Origin: Candidatus Paraburkholderia calva
GTDB lineage: Bacteria > Pseudomonadota > Gammaproteobacteria > Burkholderiales > Burkholderiaceae
Direction of reading: 5' to 3'
NCBI GenBank assembly: GCA_001184395.1
Contig: LFLF01000003.1
Location: 1-64,000, forward strand
Length of the DNA: 64,000 nt
The translations under genes were made by a program, and so were the position numbers. This document shows, in pieces, positions 17,329-27,427 of the stretch (position 1 is its first letter; every line of letters starts with the position of its first letter). The notes beneath the pieces were generated by a model that did not search any database, was not told the origin of the DNA, and worked only from the letters and a program-made list of their open reading frames with translations.

Positions 17329-18343
17329 TCACAGCAACGCTTCCTTGCGATGCAATCCCCACCGGTATCCCGCGATCGCGCTGTCCTTGCCGATCACGCG
17401 ATGACACGAAATGGCGAGCGCCACGGGATTGCTGCCACATGCGTTTGCGACGGCGCGCACGGCTTTCGGCTCGCCGAGCGATGCGGCGCAAGGTTTCCCA
17501 CACATGGCGCTGAAACGCGGTCGCGACGATATCGAGCGGCAAGTCGAAGCGCTCGCGCGTGCCGTGCAGATACGCGCGGATCTGTGCGACGAACGGCGCC
17601 AGACGCGGCGCATCCTCGATGCGTTCGGCCTGTGCGAAATCCGCCGCCACTTGCTCGACGAGCACGGAGGCGTCGTCGGCGAAGGCGATCTGGACACGCC
17701 CTTGTCGGTCGTGGCGACGAGCACGTGGCCGAGCAGCGTTTCCGCGACGGCATAGCGCACCGTCAGCCCCGCGCCTTTGCGGCGATACGCGAACGGCGTC
17801 ATGCCGAGTTCGGCGGCGCGGCTTCGTACATGCGCGAAGGCGATCCGAAACCGGCATCGTGCGTGGCGCGTGTGACATCGCGGCCGCGCTGCAAGGCCTC
17901 GCTGAAGCACGCCCGCGCGCTGCACTGCCTGATACTGACGCGGCGATACGCCGACGATGCGCGAAAAGAGTCGTTGCAGATGAAATGAGCTGACGTGCAC
18001 GGTACCGCTCAATTGCTGGAGCGTCATGCGTTGCTGCTGATCGACGTCGAGCACCTCGCACGCGCGTTCGACGATGGCCAATTCGCGCGGCAGACTGTGG
18101 TCGACTGACACCGCTTGCACGGGAATAACCGGCGGATTCGGCGGCGTCCGATGTCGCGAAGAACTCGACGTTCTCCCGGCGCGGCGCCCGCGAAGCGCAC
18201 GATGGTCGGCAAAACACGCCGGTCGTGCGCACGGCGAAGAAAAAGGCGCCGTCCGCGCGCGGGTCGCGATCCACGACGGCTTGCCAGCGGCTGGCGTCCG
18301 ATTGCGAAGCGAAGTTTGTCCTGACAGCTTTCTAGGTGTTCAT
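17329..18343 (-). pseudogene. ada: Broken Ada bifunctional methyltransferase / AraC-type activator
   Basis: Ada repairs alkylated DNA and activates its own regulon. Here the probable ATG at 18343 is followed by a TAG at codon 4. The frame then continues into RWQAVVDRDPRADGAFFFAV and the methyl-acceptor motif VFCRPSCASR. The AraC HTH (QQRMTLQQLSGTVHVSSFHL, then RIVGVSPRQYQ) and the alkyltransferase domain (VQIAFADDASVLVEQ, VWETLRRI) are split over several frames. The acceptor site, normally PCHRV, reads ISCHRVIGKD, so the proline is also changed. The full span (~1,015 bases) is present, so decay is by point and small indel mutations. Confidence 0.9.
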
Positions 18344-18638
18344 GATGACCTCGATGGCTCTTGGGTACGTGTCCACTGTAGGGCCATGCGGTTACGCGCC
18401 AATTCTTGTGCTGTCATTGAGGATCTCGTTTACCTCTGTTCGCGTCGTTTTTCACCGGTTTATCAGGCGAATATTTAAGAAAAGACACGCAGATACGACA
18501 GTTCGACGCCATAGGCGTTTTTACTGAAATTTCTATTGCGCTGCGTCAAGGTGCTGTGTATTATCGGAATTATCTCCTACTGATATCAGGCCTGTCAGAT
18601 AGGCAAGTTTTTCGTCCGCACCAAGCTGACGTGGCACG
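18344..18638. other. Gene-free stretch between hslU and ada remnant
   Basis: No credible reading frame. A small hairpin (ACGCC-ATA-GGCGT followed by T residues, about 18506-18522) points rightward, but no plus-strand gene lies upstream of it. It presumably holds ada promoter remnants. Confidence 0.4.
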
Positions 18639-18658
18639 AAAAAACCGGGCTGCGCCCT
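18639..18658 (-). terminator. Intrinsic terminator of the hslVU operon
   Basis: Read on the minus strand, a short GC stem (GGGC-GCA-GCCC) is followed by TTTTTT. It lies about 30 bases after the hslU stop. Confidence 0.65.
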
Positions 18659-18687
18659 GTTTCCGTGTCCTGCCTTCGTGTAGGTGC

Positions 18688-20043
18688 TCAGAGCACGTAG
18701 TGCGACAGATCTTCGTCCTGCGCCACATCGCCCAGTGCGCGATCCACATACGCCGCATCGATCTTCACCGGCGTGCCTGTGCGATTGCCCGCCGCGAACG
18801 ACACTTCCTCGAGCAATTTCTCGATGACCGTATAAAGCCGACGCGCGCCGATATTCTCGGTCTTCTCGTTGACCGAATACGCGATCTCGGCGAGCCGCCG
18901 GATGCCATCATCGGCGAAATCGAGTTCGACGCTTTCGGTCGCGAGCAAGGCCTTGTATTGCTTGACGAGGCTCGCGTCGGTCGAGTTCAGAATCGATTCG
19001 AAGTCCTGCACGGACAGCGAATCCAGTTCGACGCGAATCGGAAAGCGGCCCTGCAGTTCGGGAATCAGATCGCTCGGCTTGGCGAGATGGAACGCGCCGC
19101 TCGCGATGAACAGGATGTGATCGGTCTTGAGCATCCCGTACTTGGTGTTGATGGTCGTGCCTTCGACCAGCGGCAGCAGATCGCGCTGCACGCCCGCACG
19201 CGACACTTCCGCGCCGCCCACTTCGCTGCGCGACGCGATCTTGTCGATCTCGTCGAGAAACACGATGCCGTTCTGCTCGACGTTCTGCACCGCCTTGCTC
19301 TTGACCTCTTCGTCGTTGAGCATTTTGCCGGCTTCTTCGTCAGTCAGCAGCTTCAGCGCTTCTTTCACCTTCACCTTGCGGCGCGTCTTTTTGCCGCCGC
19401 TGATATTGGCGAACATCGAGCGGATCTGCTCGGTCATGTCTTCCATGCCCGGTGGCCCCATGATGTCCATGCTGGCCTGCGGCGCTTCGATATTGAGTTC
19501 GATTTCCTTGTCATCGAGCGCGCCTTCGCGCAGACGCTTGCGGAAGGTCTGCCGCGTGGTGTTGTCGCCACTGCTTTCGCCGCTCGATTCGATCGCGTTC
19601 GAATTGCAACCGACCGGCCGCGCCGTCGGTAGCAGGATATCCAGAATGCGATCTTCAGCGCGATCCTCGGCCTTGGTGCAAACCTTCTTCATCTCGGCTT
19701 CGCGCGTCTGCTTCACCGAGATTTCGATCAGATCGCGCACGATGCTGTCCACATCGCGGCCCACGTAGCCTACCTCGGTAAACTTGGTCGCTTCGATCTT
19801 GATGAACGGCGCATCCGCGAGCTTGGCGAGCCGCCGCGCGATTTCGGTTTTGCCGACGCCCGTCGGCCCGATCATGAGGATGTTCTTCGGCGTGATTTCG
19901 CCGCGCAGCGGCTCGGCCACTTGCTGACGCCGCCAGCGATTACGCAGCGCGACGGCGACGGCTTTTTTCGCGCGGCCCTGGCCGATGATGTGCTTGTCGA
20001 GTTCGGAGACGATCTCGGAGGGAATCATGGTGGTCATCGTCAT
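18688..20043 (-). CDS. hslU: HslU ATPase subunit of the HslVU protease
   Basis: AAA+ unfoldase that feeds substrates to the HslV peptidase in the cytoplasm. At 451 residues it matches E. coli (443). Walker A is GPTGVGKT (59-66), Walker B is [11 protein letters not shown], the variable I domain lies between, and the conserved C-terminus DEDLSHYVL inserts into HslV. There are two close ATGs (20043 and 20037). An AGGA sequence lies only 2 bases from the first and 8 from the second, so 20037 is the better-placed start. It follows hslV by 6 bases in one operon and is intact. Confidence 0.96.
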   Translation of the reverse strand: MTMTTMIPSEIVSELDKHIIGQGRAKKAVAVALRNRWRRQQVAEPLRGEITPKNILMIGPTGVGKTEIARRLAKLADAPFIKIEATKFTEVGYVGRDVDSIVRDLIEISVKQTREAEMKKVCTKAEDRAEDRILDILLPTARPVGCNSNAIESSGESSGDNTTRQTFRKRLREGALDDKEIELNIEAPQASMDIMGPPGMEDMTEQIRSMFANISGGKKTRRKVKVKEALKLLTDEEAGKMLNDEEVKSKAVQNVEQNGIVFLDEIDKIASRSEVGGAEVSRAGVQRDLLPLVEGTTINTKYGMLKTDHILFIASGAFHLAKPSDLIPELQGRFPIRVELDSLSVQDFESILNSTDASLVKQYKALLATESVELDFADDGIRRLAEIAYSVNEKTENIGARRLYTVIEKLLEEVSFAAGNRTGTPVKIDAAYVDRALGDVAQDEDLSHYVL

Positions 20044-20049
20044 AGTCCT

Positions 20050-20586
20050 TTATTCGATAGTCTCGATGACGCGGTTGTGGTTGGTGTAGATGCACATGTC
20101 GCCCGCGATGGTCAGCGCTTTTTCGACAATCTCGCGCGGCGAAAGCCCGGTGTTTTCCACCAGCGCCTGCGCGGCGGCCTGCGCATACGAGCCGCCCGAG
20201 CCGATTGCCGCAATGCCGTGTTCGGGATCGAGCACGTCGCCGTTGCCGGTGATGACGAGCGTCGTGTCCTTGTCGGCGGTGATGAGCATGGCTTCGAGCC
20301 TGCGCAGCATGCGGTCGGTGCGCCAGTCTTTCGCGAGTTCGACGGCCGCGCGCGTCAGGTTGCCCTGATGCTTTTCCAGCTTCGCCTCGAAGCGATCGAG
20401 TAGTGAGAACGCGTCGGCGGTGCCGCCGGCGAAGCCGACCAGCACCTTGCTGCCATAGATGCGGCGCACTTTCTTCGCGCCCCCTTTCATGACGATGTTG
20501 CCGAGCGTCACCTGACCATCGCCGCCGAGCGCGACCTTACCGCCGCGTCGCACGGAGACGATGGTCGTGCCGTGAAATTGTTCCAT
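20050..20586 (-). CDS. hslV: HslV peptidase subunit of the HslVU protease
   Basis: Threonine protease of the proteasome-like HslVU complex. The 178-residue precursor begins [14 protein letters not shown]. By homology with E. coli, the nucleophile is T7 after removal of a six-residue propeptide. The [17 protein letters not shown] and [14 protein letters not shown] motifs are typical. It lies immediately upstream of hslU and the pair is intact. It is usually under sigma32 control. I could not recognise a clear heat-shock promoter in front of it. Confidence 0.96.
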   Translation of the reverse strand: MEQFHGTTIVSVRRGGKVALGGDGQVTLGNIVMKGGAKKVRRIYGSKVLVGFAGGTADAFSLLDRFEAKLEKHQGNLTRAAVELAKDWRTDRMLRRLEAMLITADKDTTLVITGNGDVLDPEHGIAAIGSGGSYAQAAAQALVENTGLSPREIVEKALTIAGDMCIYTNHNRVIETIE

Positions 20587-20872
20587 GTGCGTTCCTTAAG
20601 AAAACCAGGGACACGCAGCGGCCTGTCATTCATTCACCAACCGCCGCGCCGTCAAGAATTCGATGGAGTGGAGTGCACGGCGCGGGGTTCCGTCCGACCG
20701 GTCCGCTCATGTCGAGCGATATGGCCGCGAGCCGACGGCGCCGCGCGCTCGTTCCTGATCGTTTCGGATGATTCCCGATGCATATCGTGGACGCGTCTGA
20801 AGCATTTTAGGGCGGCGTGGAATTTATCAAGACGTACTGTAGGCATCCGCAGGCGCGCGGCTGGCACAAAAC
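20587..20872. other. Intergenic region upstream of hslV
   Basis: No gene seen. It should contain the hslVU promoter, but I cannot point to clear -35/-10 boxes. Confidence 0.4.
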
Positions 20873-20905
20873 AAAAAGGCATACGTCGAGAACGTATGCC
20901 TTTTT
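20873..20905 (-). terminator. Strong hairpin terminator downstream of dksA
   Basis: A perfect 13-bp stem (AAAAAGGCATACG with CGTATGCCTTTTT) around a 7-base loop, ending in T runs on both strands. It lies about 100 bases after the dksA stop and before hslV. Confidence 0.9.
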
Positions 20906-21007
20906 GCCTGATGCCGCGCCGTAGCGGCGACGCAGCGTGTTTTCCGCGGCGGCGGCTTCCCCGTGTTGCGGGGGGCGGTCCCGCGACGATTGCCGGACGC
21001 GCTCAGC

Positions 21008-21424
21008 TCAGTCGCCGAACAGCTTTTGACGCAGTTCGCGCCGTTCCTGCGCTTCGAGCGAGAGGGTGGCGGTCGGACGCGCGATCAGCCGGGGGGTGCC
21101 GATCGGCTCGCCGGTTTCTTCGCACCAGCCGTAATCGCCGGATTCGATGCGCGCGAGCGATTGCTGCACCTTCTTCAGGAGCTTACGCTCGCGATCGCGC
21201 GTGCGCAGTTCCAGTGCATGCTCTTCCTCGATGGTCGCGCGATCCGCCGGGTCCGGCACGATCACCGTTTCCCGCAGGTTCTCGGTCGTCTGACCGGCAT
21301 TCTTCAGAATGTCCGCCTGCAACTGTTCGAGCCGATTTTTGAAGAACACGAGCTGTTCCTCGTTCATGTAGTCCTTCTCGCTCATCTTCAGGATTTCGGC
21401 TTCGGTCAAGAGTTTCGTTGTCAT
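21008..21424 (-). CDS. dksA: RNA polymerase-binding transcription factor DksA
   Basis: Binds in the RNA polymerase secondary channel and, with ppGpp, adjusts rRNA and amino-acid promoters. The 138-residue protein has a long N-terminal coiled coil with the essential tip residues D58, D61 and A63 in DPADRAT. The C-terminal globule keeps the fold motif GDYGWCEETGEPIG but has only one of the four zinc cysteines (C101). E. coli DksA has four, and the cysteine-poor form is usual for this bacterial group. It is intact, with its own strong promoter and terminator. Confidence 0.96.
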   Translation of the reverse strand: MTTKLLTEAEILKMSEKDYMNEEQLVFFKNRLEQLQADILKNAGQTTENLRETVIVPDPADRATIEEEHALELRTRDRERKLLKKVQQSLARIESGDYGWCEETGEPIGTPRLIARPTATLSLEAQERRELRQKLFGD

Positions 21425-21754
21425 CTGCTTGCTTCTTCAATGTAAGGCGTCCTCTTCGAAACGCCCGCAACTGCGTTACCCGCACGCAGGGTTCGGTACG
21501 CTTCAAGCTACGCGTCACGATGCGGGGCCGAACTCCTCTGGAAACCGATATTGGATGATGCTCCGGACCTCTGAACGCTGACATGCCTCGCTTATCCGGC
21601 CCCGGTGCTTTGCGCCGATTCGGCTTCCCCCGGTGAATCGAAACATCGTCCCGACGAGACATCCTTTCTCCACTATCCACCGGCTCACTATTCACCGGCT
21701 GAGAACGCTTGAGGAGGTCCGGCCTTTGGGACTGCCCTTCTCCAGTGGGGGTGC
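21425..21754. other. dksA 5' leader, no gene
   Basis: About 330 bases lie between the promoter's -10 box and the dksA start, so the transcript has a long untranslated leader. I see no reading frame with coding character and cannot assign a known RNA motif. Confidence 0.45.
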
Positions 21755-21784
21755 ATTATAACTGAACCGCAAATTCCGACACAA
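21755..21784 (-). promoter_or_regulatory. Sigma70-type promoter for dksA
   Basis: On the minus strand a perfect -10 box TATAAT (21755-21760) follows a TTGTGT -35 box (21779-21784) at an 18-base spacing. It is the best promoter in this intergenic region and points toward dksA. Confidence 0.7.
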
Positions 21785-21898
21785 CCGAGGAAAACCCTGT
21801 CGATTGGTGCCGGAATTTTAAAAATATAACGCCTGAACGTGCAAAAAGCGATGGCGCTTCGTGGTGACGACTACACATGCGCGAAGAAAGTCAACTGC

Positions 21899-21945
21899 GA
21901 AAACGCCGCACGTGAGGCCGGTTCGAGCCTCGCAGCGGCGTTTTC
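21899..21945. terminator. Long imperfect hairpin between dksA promoter and nagE remnant
   Basis: Outer arms GAAAACGCCGC and GCGGCGTTTTC pair perfectly. The inner arms (GTGAGGC with GCCTCGC) pair with one wobble. T residues follow on the plus strand. No intact gene ends here, so it looks like a terminator left behind when upstream sequence was lost. Confidence 0.55.
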
Positions 21946-21963
21946 CTGAAATCATCGAAACAG

Positions 21964-22783
21964 CTTCATGTTCCTCGCGCCGGGCTCTACGCGATCCATG
22001 CGGTGCTGACCGGTTTGTCGCTGGCGATCTGTTCGGCGCTCGGCGTGTATCTGGGCTTCACCTTCTCGGCGGTCGGATCGACTACGTGGTGCTGAACTAC
22101 GGCCTGTCGCAGCGGCTGGATGGCGATCCCAATTGGTCTCGTCTACGGCATCATTTATTATGCCCTGTTGCACTTTCCCATCCGCAAGTTCAACATGGCG
22201 ACGCCGGGCCGCGAACCCGCAACGACCGACGCCGAAACCGAAGCGACGGTTGGCGGAGGCGCGATTTCGCCGCTGCCGGGCGCGGCGTCGGCGAACACGT
22301 GTGCCTCGCGCTATATCGCGGCGCTCGGCGGCGCGTCGAATCTGACGCTCGTCGATGTATGCACGATGCGTCTGCGTTTGTCGGTGGCGGACTCGGAGAA
22401 GGTGTCCGAGGCACAATTGAAGAGCATCGGCGCGCGCAGCGTGCTGAAGCGCGGCGCAACGAACGTGCAGGTGATCATTGGGCCGGAAGCCGATCTGATC
22501 GCAGATGAAATCCGCGGCGAACTCGAACATCCGTCCACACGCGGCGCGACGCCCGTTTCGTCGGCACGACCAATGTCGTTTCGCTCGATGCTGTTGCCGC
22601 GATACGTTTGCGCGTGGTGGTGCACGATCCGTCGTCGGTGGATCGTTAGCGGCTTTCGACGTTGGACGTGGCGTGGGGTGTCGGCGAATATGTTCCACAT
22701 CGTCGTGGGCGCAGCGTTATGCGGCGCAAATGGCCACGCGTCTGACGGGCAACGGCGGCGGCGCAGCGCCGATGTCTGCGTGA
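21964..22783 (+). pseudogene. nagE: Remnant of N-acetylglucosamine PTS permease (EIIC end plus EIIB)
   Basis: NagE imports and phosphorylates N-acetylglucosamine. Only the C-terminal half is present. It starts abruptly inside EIIC with GLYAIHAVLTGLSLAICSAL, shifts frame near 22,070 and continues with IPIGLVYGIIYYALLHFPIR. The EIIB domain follows with its phospho-cysteine region (LVDVCTMRLRLSV), VLKRGATNVQVIIGPEAD, and a frameshifted end (AQRYAAQMATRLTGNGGG) to a stop at 22783. The first ~270 residues, including most of the membrane domain, are missing. No other nag genes are nearby. Confidence 0.87.
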
Positions 22784-22805
22784 AAGCGTAGACCCGTACT
22801 GTCGG

Positions 22806-22836
22806 AAAAATCGGCGCTTTCGGGCACCGATTTTTT
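22806..22836. terminator. Bidirectional terminator between nagE remnant and rpoH
   Basis: AAAAATCGG (22806-22814) pairs with CCGATTTTT (22827-22835) around a 12-base loop, with a T run on each strand. It serves convergent transcription from nagE and rpoH. Confidence 0.8.
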
Positions 22837-22943
22837 GTGTTTTGCCGAAAGCGCGGGACAACGTGTGCAAAAGAAAAAACGCTACCTTTCGATAGCGGGT
22901 TTCGGACCCTTCTCCGAACGCGAAATAGAACCGCGCTCAGGCG

Positions 22944-23885
22944 TTACGCATAGTCATTCAGTGCCGAACGCATCTTCTTCATCGCACTCGCCTCAATCTG
23001 GCGAATGCGCTCCGCCGAGATGCCAAACTCGTCAGCCAGTTCATGCAGCGTCATGCCGCCCGATCCGTCGTCCTGCATATCGAGCCAACGCGCCTTGATG
23101 ATACGGCGGCTACGCTCGTCCAGTTTTTCCAGCGCTTTTGCCAAACCGTCGCTCTGCAGCTTGTCGAACTGACGCGCCGCGATCACGTTGGTCGGCTCGT
23201 CGTGCGAGTCGGCCAGATAGGCGATGGGCGCGAATGCTTCCTCGCCGTCCTCGACCTGGCCTTCCAGCGCGATATCGCCGCCCGACAGGCGCGTTTCCAT
23301 CTCAACTACTTCTTCGCGCTTGACGTTCAGTTCGTTCACGAGACCTTCGATCTCGTCCGGCGTGAAAGCCGACGTGCCGGTCTTGTGGCTGCGTAGGTTG
23401 AAGAACAGCTTGCGCTGCGCCTTGGTGGTGGCGACTTTCACCATGCGCCAGTTGCGCAGGATGTACTCGTGAATCTCCGCCTTGATCCAGTGCATGGCAT
23501 AGGACACCAGGCGCACGTTTTGCTCCGGGTCGAAACGCTTCACAGCCTTCATCAGGCCGATATTGCCTTCCTGGATCAAATCTGCGTGCGGCAGACCGTA
23601 GCCCAGATAGTTACGGGCGATCGACACGACCAGGCGCAGATGCGACAGCACGAGCTGACGGGCTGCGTTCAGGTTGCTGTTGTCGCGGAATTCGGTGGCG
23701 TACTGACATTCCTCTGCCGCGGTCAGCATCGGAATACGGTTCACTGCCTGAATGTAGGAATCGATGTTGCCGATCTGACCACTCAGCATCGACGACTGTG
23801 CGTACGTCAGCCCACCTGCCGAGGATGCCTTGGCAGGTGCCGAGCTCAACACATTCGGAAGGGCCATCGCATTGGTCACGCTCAT
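22944..23885 (-). CDS. rpoH: Heat-shock sigma factor sigma32
   Basis: Directs RNA polymerase to heat-shock promoters. The 313-residue protein has region 2 (RNYLGYGLPHADLIQEGNIG, RLVSYAMHWIKAEIHEYIL), the diagnostic RpoH box QRKLFFNLR at 157-165, and region 4 with an HTH near LHELADEFGISAERIRQIE. The start ATG at 23885 follows an AAGGAG three bases away. A perfect CIRCE inverted repeat lies 61 bases upstream, implying HrcA repression. The gene is intact and followed by a bidirectional terminator. Confidence 0.97.
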   Translation of the reverse strand: MSVTNAMALPNVLSSAPAKASSAGGLTYAQSSMLSGQIGNIDSYIQAVNRIPMLTAAEECQYATEFRDNSNLNAARQLVLSHLRLVVSIARNYLGYGLPHADLIQEGNIGLMKAVKRFDPEQNVRLVSYAMHWIKAEIHEYILRNWRMVKVATTKAQRKLFFNLRSHKTGTSAFTPDEIEGLVNELNVKREEVVEMETRLSGGDIALEGQVEDGEEAFAPIAYLADSHDEPTNVIAARQFDKLQSDGLAKALEKLDERSRRIIKARWLDMQDDGSGGMTLHELADEFGISAERIRQIEASAMKKMRSALNDYA

Positions 23886-23945
23886 AAGCTCCTTATCAAC
23901 AAATTTGCTATCCGCTGAATAAGCAGGGGAAAGCCAGTTACAATA

Positions 23946-23972
23946 TTAGCACTCCCGTCCAACGAGTGCTAA
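23946..23972. promoter_or_regulatory. CIRCE element (HrcA operator) upstream of rpoH
   Basis: TTAGCACTC (23946-23954), nine bases, then GAGTGCTAA (23964-23972). This is an exact match to the CIRCE consensus, the binding site of the heat-shock repressor HrcA. It lies 61 bases upstream of the rpoH start codon, between rpoH and the divergent pagL. Placement in the rpoH leader/promoter implies that HrcA controls the sigma factor itself. Confidence 0.93.
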
Positions 23973-24223
23973 TTATTAGAGGGAAGACTAGTGTGAGATT
24001 TCCCACAAAGCTATCGGCTTTGCAGGAATCATAGGGACGAGGTGCCGTAAAAAATCGTTGAATTTACTGATCGATGCCCATCGTTGCATAAATTACCGTA
24101 ACTGTGCGGTATGGAAACAGATAATTCAAATAAATGGGAGGCGTGCAGCCGTTTGTGCAACTATATCGGCGCGGCACTACAATCGCCGGACTCAGTTCGG
24201 CATATGGAACACAACCCATACTT

Positions 24224-24799
24224 GTGGGGTGCTCATGCAGAAAAAAAAGTCTCCGGCGCAACAAGTTTTCACAAGCCGCACTTGCGCTGACACTTGGACT
24301 CGCGTCCGCCGCCGCCCACGCCGATAGATGGGGCGTCCAGTTTGCGGGCGGCGTCGCCAATCACGATATCAAGAAGGCCGACGTGGGCGTCGTCTGGGAC
24401 CCCGGCCTGAACTGGTGGGAAATCGGCGGCTTCCACTTCACGCTGCTCGGCGAGGGGCATGTTTCCCACTGGCATACGACCGAAGACAATGCGGTACATC
24501 CGAACATCTGGGAATTCGGCTTCATGCCGGTGCTGCGCTTCGTCAAGAGTTCAAGGTATATCCGGCCGTTTATCGAGGCGGGCGTGGGCATGCGGCTCTT
24601 GTCCCACGCGCGCATCACCGATGACTTCACGGTCTCGACCGCGTTCCAGTTCGCGGACATGGTCGGCGTCGGTGCGATTTTCGGCGAGCACCAGAACCAT
24701 CAGGCGGGCTTCCGGTTCCAGCATCTTTCGAACGCGAGCATCAAAGAGCCCAATCCTGGTATAAATTTCAGCCAGGTTTATCTACAATACAACTTTTGA
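24224..24799 (+). CDS. pagL: PagL-like lipid A 3-O-deacylase, start affected by an A8 tract
   Basis: Outer-membrane beta-barrel enzyme that removes the 3-O acyl chain of lipid A. A signal peptide (SQAALALTLGLASAAAHA) precedes RWGVQFAGGVANHD. The C-terminal active-site motif reads FQHLSNASIKEPNPG, with His and Ser at 167 and 169 (counted from the GTG at 24224). The residue aligned with the catalytic Glu of Pseudomonas PagL appears to be Asn. The natural ATG at 24235 is followed by eight A residues that put it out of frame; seven would be in frame. The in-frame alternative start is the GTG at 24224. Expression may therefore be weak, switchable or lost. Confidence 0.82.
   Translation: MGCSCRKKSLRRNKFSQAALALTLGLASAAAHADRWGVQFAGGVANHDIKKADVGVVWDPGLNWWEIGGFHFTLLGEGHVSHWHTTEDNAVHPNIWEFGFMPVLRFVKSSRYIRPFIEAGVGMRLLSHARITDDFTVSTAFQFADMVGVGAIFGEHQNHQAGFRFQHLSNASIKEPNPGINFSQVYLQYNF
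24241..24248 (+). repeat. Poly-A (A8) tract after the pagL start codon
   Basis: Eight consecutive A residues two codons after the ATG at 24235. With one A fewer, translation would read MQKKSLRRNKFSQAALAL straight into the signal peptide. Such tracts slip readily during replication or transcription. Confidence 0.8.
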
Positions 24800-24844
24800 C
24801 GAGGCGCCGGCCAGGCGGTTCCTCGACACAAGGGGAATCGACAG

Positions 24845-25171
24845 ATGCCGGCAAAAACCATTGAGGCCATACGCGGCCTCGAGCGCGACCGCTTCCGGGC
24901 GATGGTCGAAGGCGACAGCGAGACGCTCGACGTCCTGCTCGCCGAGAACGTCAGCTACGTCCACACCAACGGCAAACGCGAAACCAAACGCCAGTTCATC
25001 GATGCGATCACCGCTGGACGGCGGCGCTATCGGCAAATCGAGATCCAGTCGCAGGACGTCATGACCGCCGGGCCGGAAACCTGGCTCGTGTCCGGGCGCG
25101 CGCTGATCGAGATGGAATCGAAAAACGGCGCGCTGCTGTTTCCCATCGTGTACACGGCGGTTCACGTGTAG
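24845..25171 (+). CDS. NTF2-like (SnoaL/DUF4440) protein, C-terminally shortened
   Basis: A small alpha+beta-barrel protein of the nuclear-transport-factor-2-like superfamily; the biochemical role is unknown. The start (MPAKTIEAIRGLERDRFRAM) and core (LLAENVSYVHTNGKRETKRQ) are typical. The frame stops at a TAG after TAVHV. The sequence beyond it still reads AAGSWQLLAL, the usual final strand, before a further stop. The last ~15 residues have thus been cut off, probably by a CAG-to-TAG change plus a small indel. The barrel's final strand would be missing, so function is doubtful. Confidence 0.75.
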   Translation: MPAKTIEAIRGLERDRFRAMVEGDSETLDVLLAENVSYVHTNGKRETKRQFIDAITAGRRRYRQIEIQSQDVMTAGPETWLVSGRALIEMESKNGALLFPIVYTAVHV

Positions 25172-25241
25172 GCCGCAGGCAGCTGGCAATTGCTGGCGCT
25201 GGAATGACGCCACGCGCGTCGCTTCGTTACGTTACTTCGCG

Positions 25242-26893
<1,652 letters not shown>

Positions 26894-27427
26894 TATGATC
26901 GTCAATCTCTCTTGGGACAGTTCGCGTAGCGTCTGCGAGAGATTTCGGACCCGGCGGCTGGCCGGTTTCGGCTCGATGCACATGCGGCTGTGCTGCGCGC
27001 GCGGCCACGTTGCGTCCCTGGACGGGTGACGCCTGCGACCAACGTGAACGTGCGCGAAGCAGCGTGCATTTGCCCTTCGCGTTTTCGGATCGCGGGATGC
27101 GCGAAGCGAAAAGCTGACAGCTACAGATTGGTAGTAAGGAAACTGCGGTACTACAGAGACACTGCTGGAGAACCGGGCGCCTTGCGACGCAGGGCGCTAT
27201 ATCTGGGACTTACACTAGAGACGTAGCGATAGGGGCCACGCTAGGCGGCCCGAAGTAATTCGGAGGGGAGGAATTGGGTGAAGCTCATTGAGCCACTTTA
27301 AACCAGCGTTGAAGAATCTATCAAACGCGGTTTGGTGACTTTTCTGAATGCGCAATCCTGAATGCGCAATCACCGATTTCGGAAAAATCGATGCGCTCAG
27401 GTGCCTCTGGAACCTTAGGTACGGCGA
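26894..27427. other. Gene-free stretch upstream of the leuA remnant
   Basis: About 530 bases without a credible gene. I looked for a leucine-rich leader peptide on the minus strand upstream of leuA and did not see one. It may contain the remnant's promoter. Confidence 0.4.

Noticed and set aside
18506-18522. Small hairpin with T tail considered as a terminator
   Set aside because: It points rightward but no plus-strand gene precedes it, and the stem is only 5 bp.
21183-21695. A 170-codon minus-strand frame overlapping dksA and its leader
   Set aside because: It overlaps dksA out of frame and has no coding features; it is a shadow.
26894-27427. Leucine-codon leader peptide and attenuator upstream of leuA
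   Set aside because: No short open frame rich in leucine codons followed by alternative hairpins was visible.
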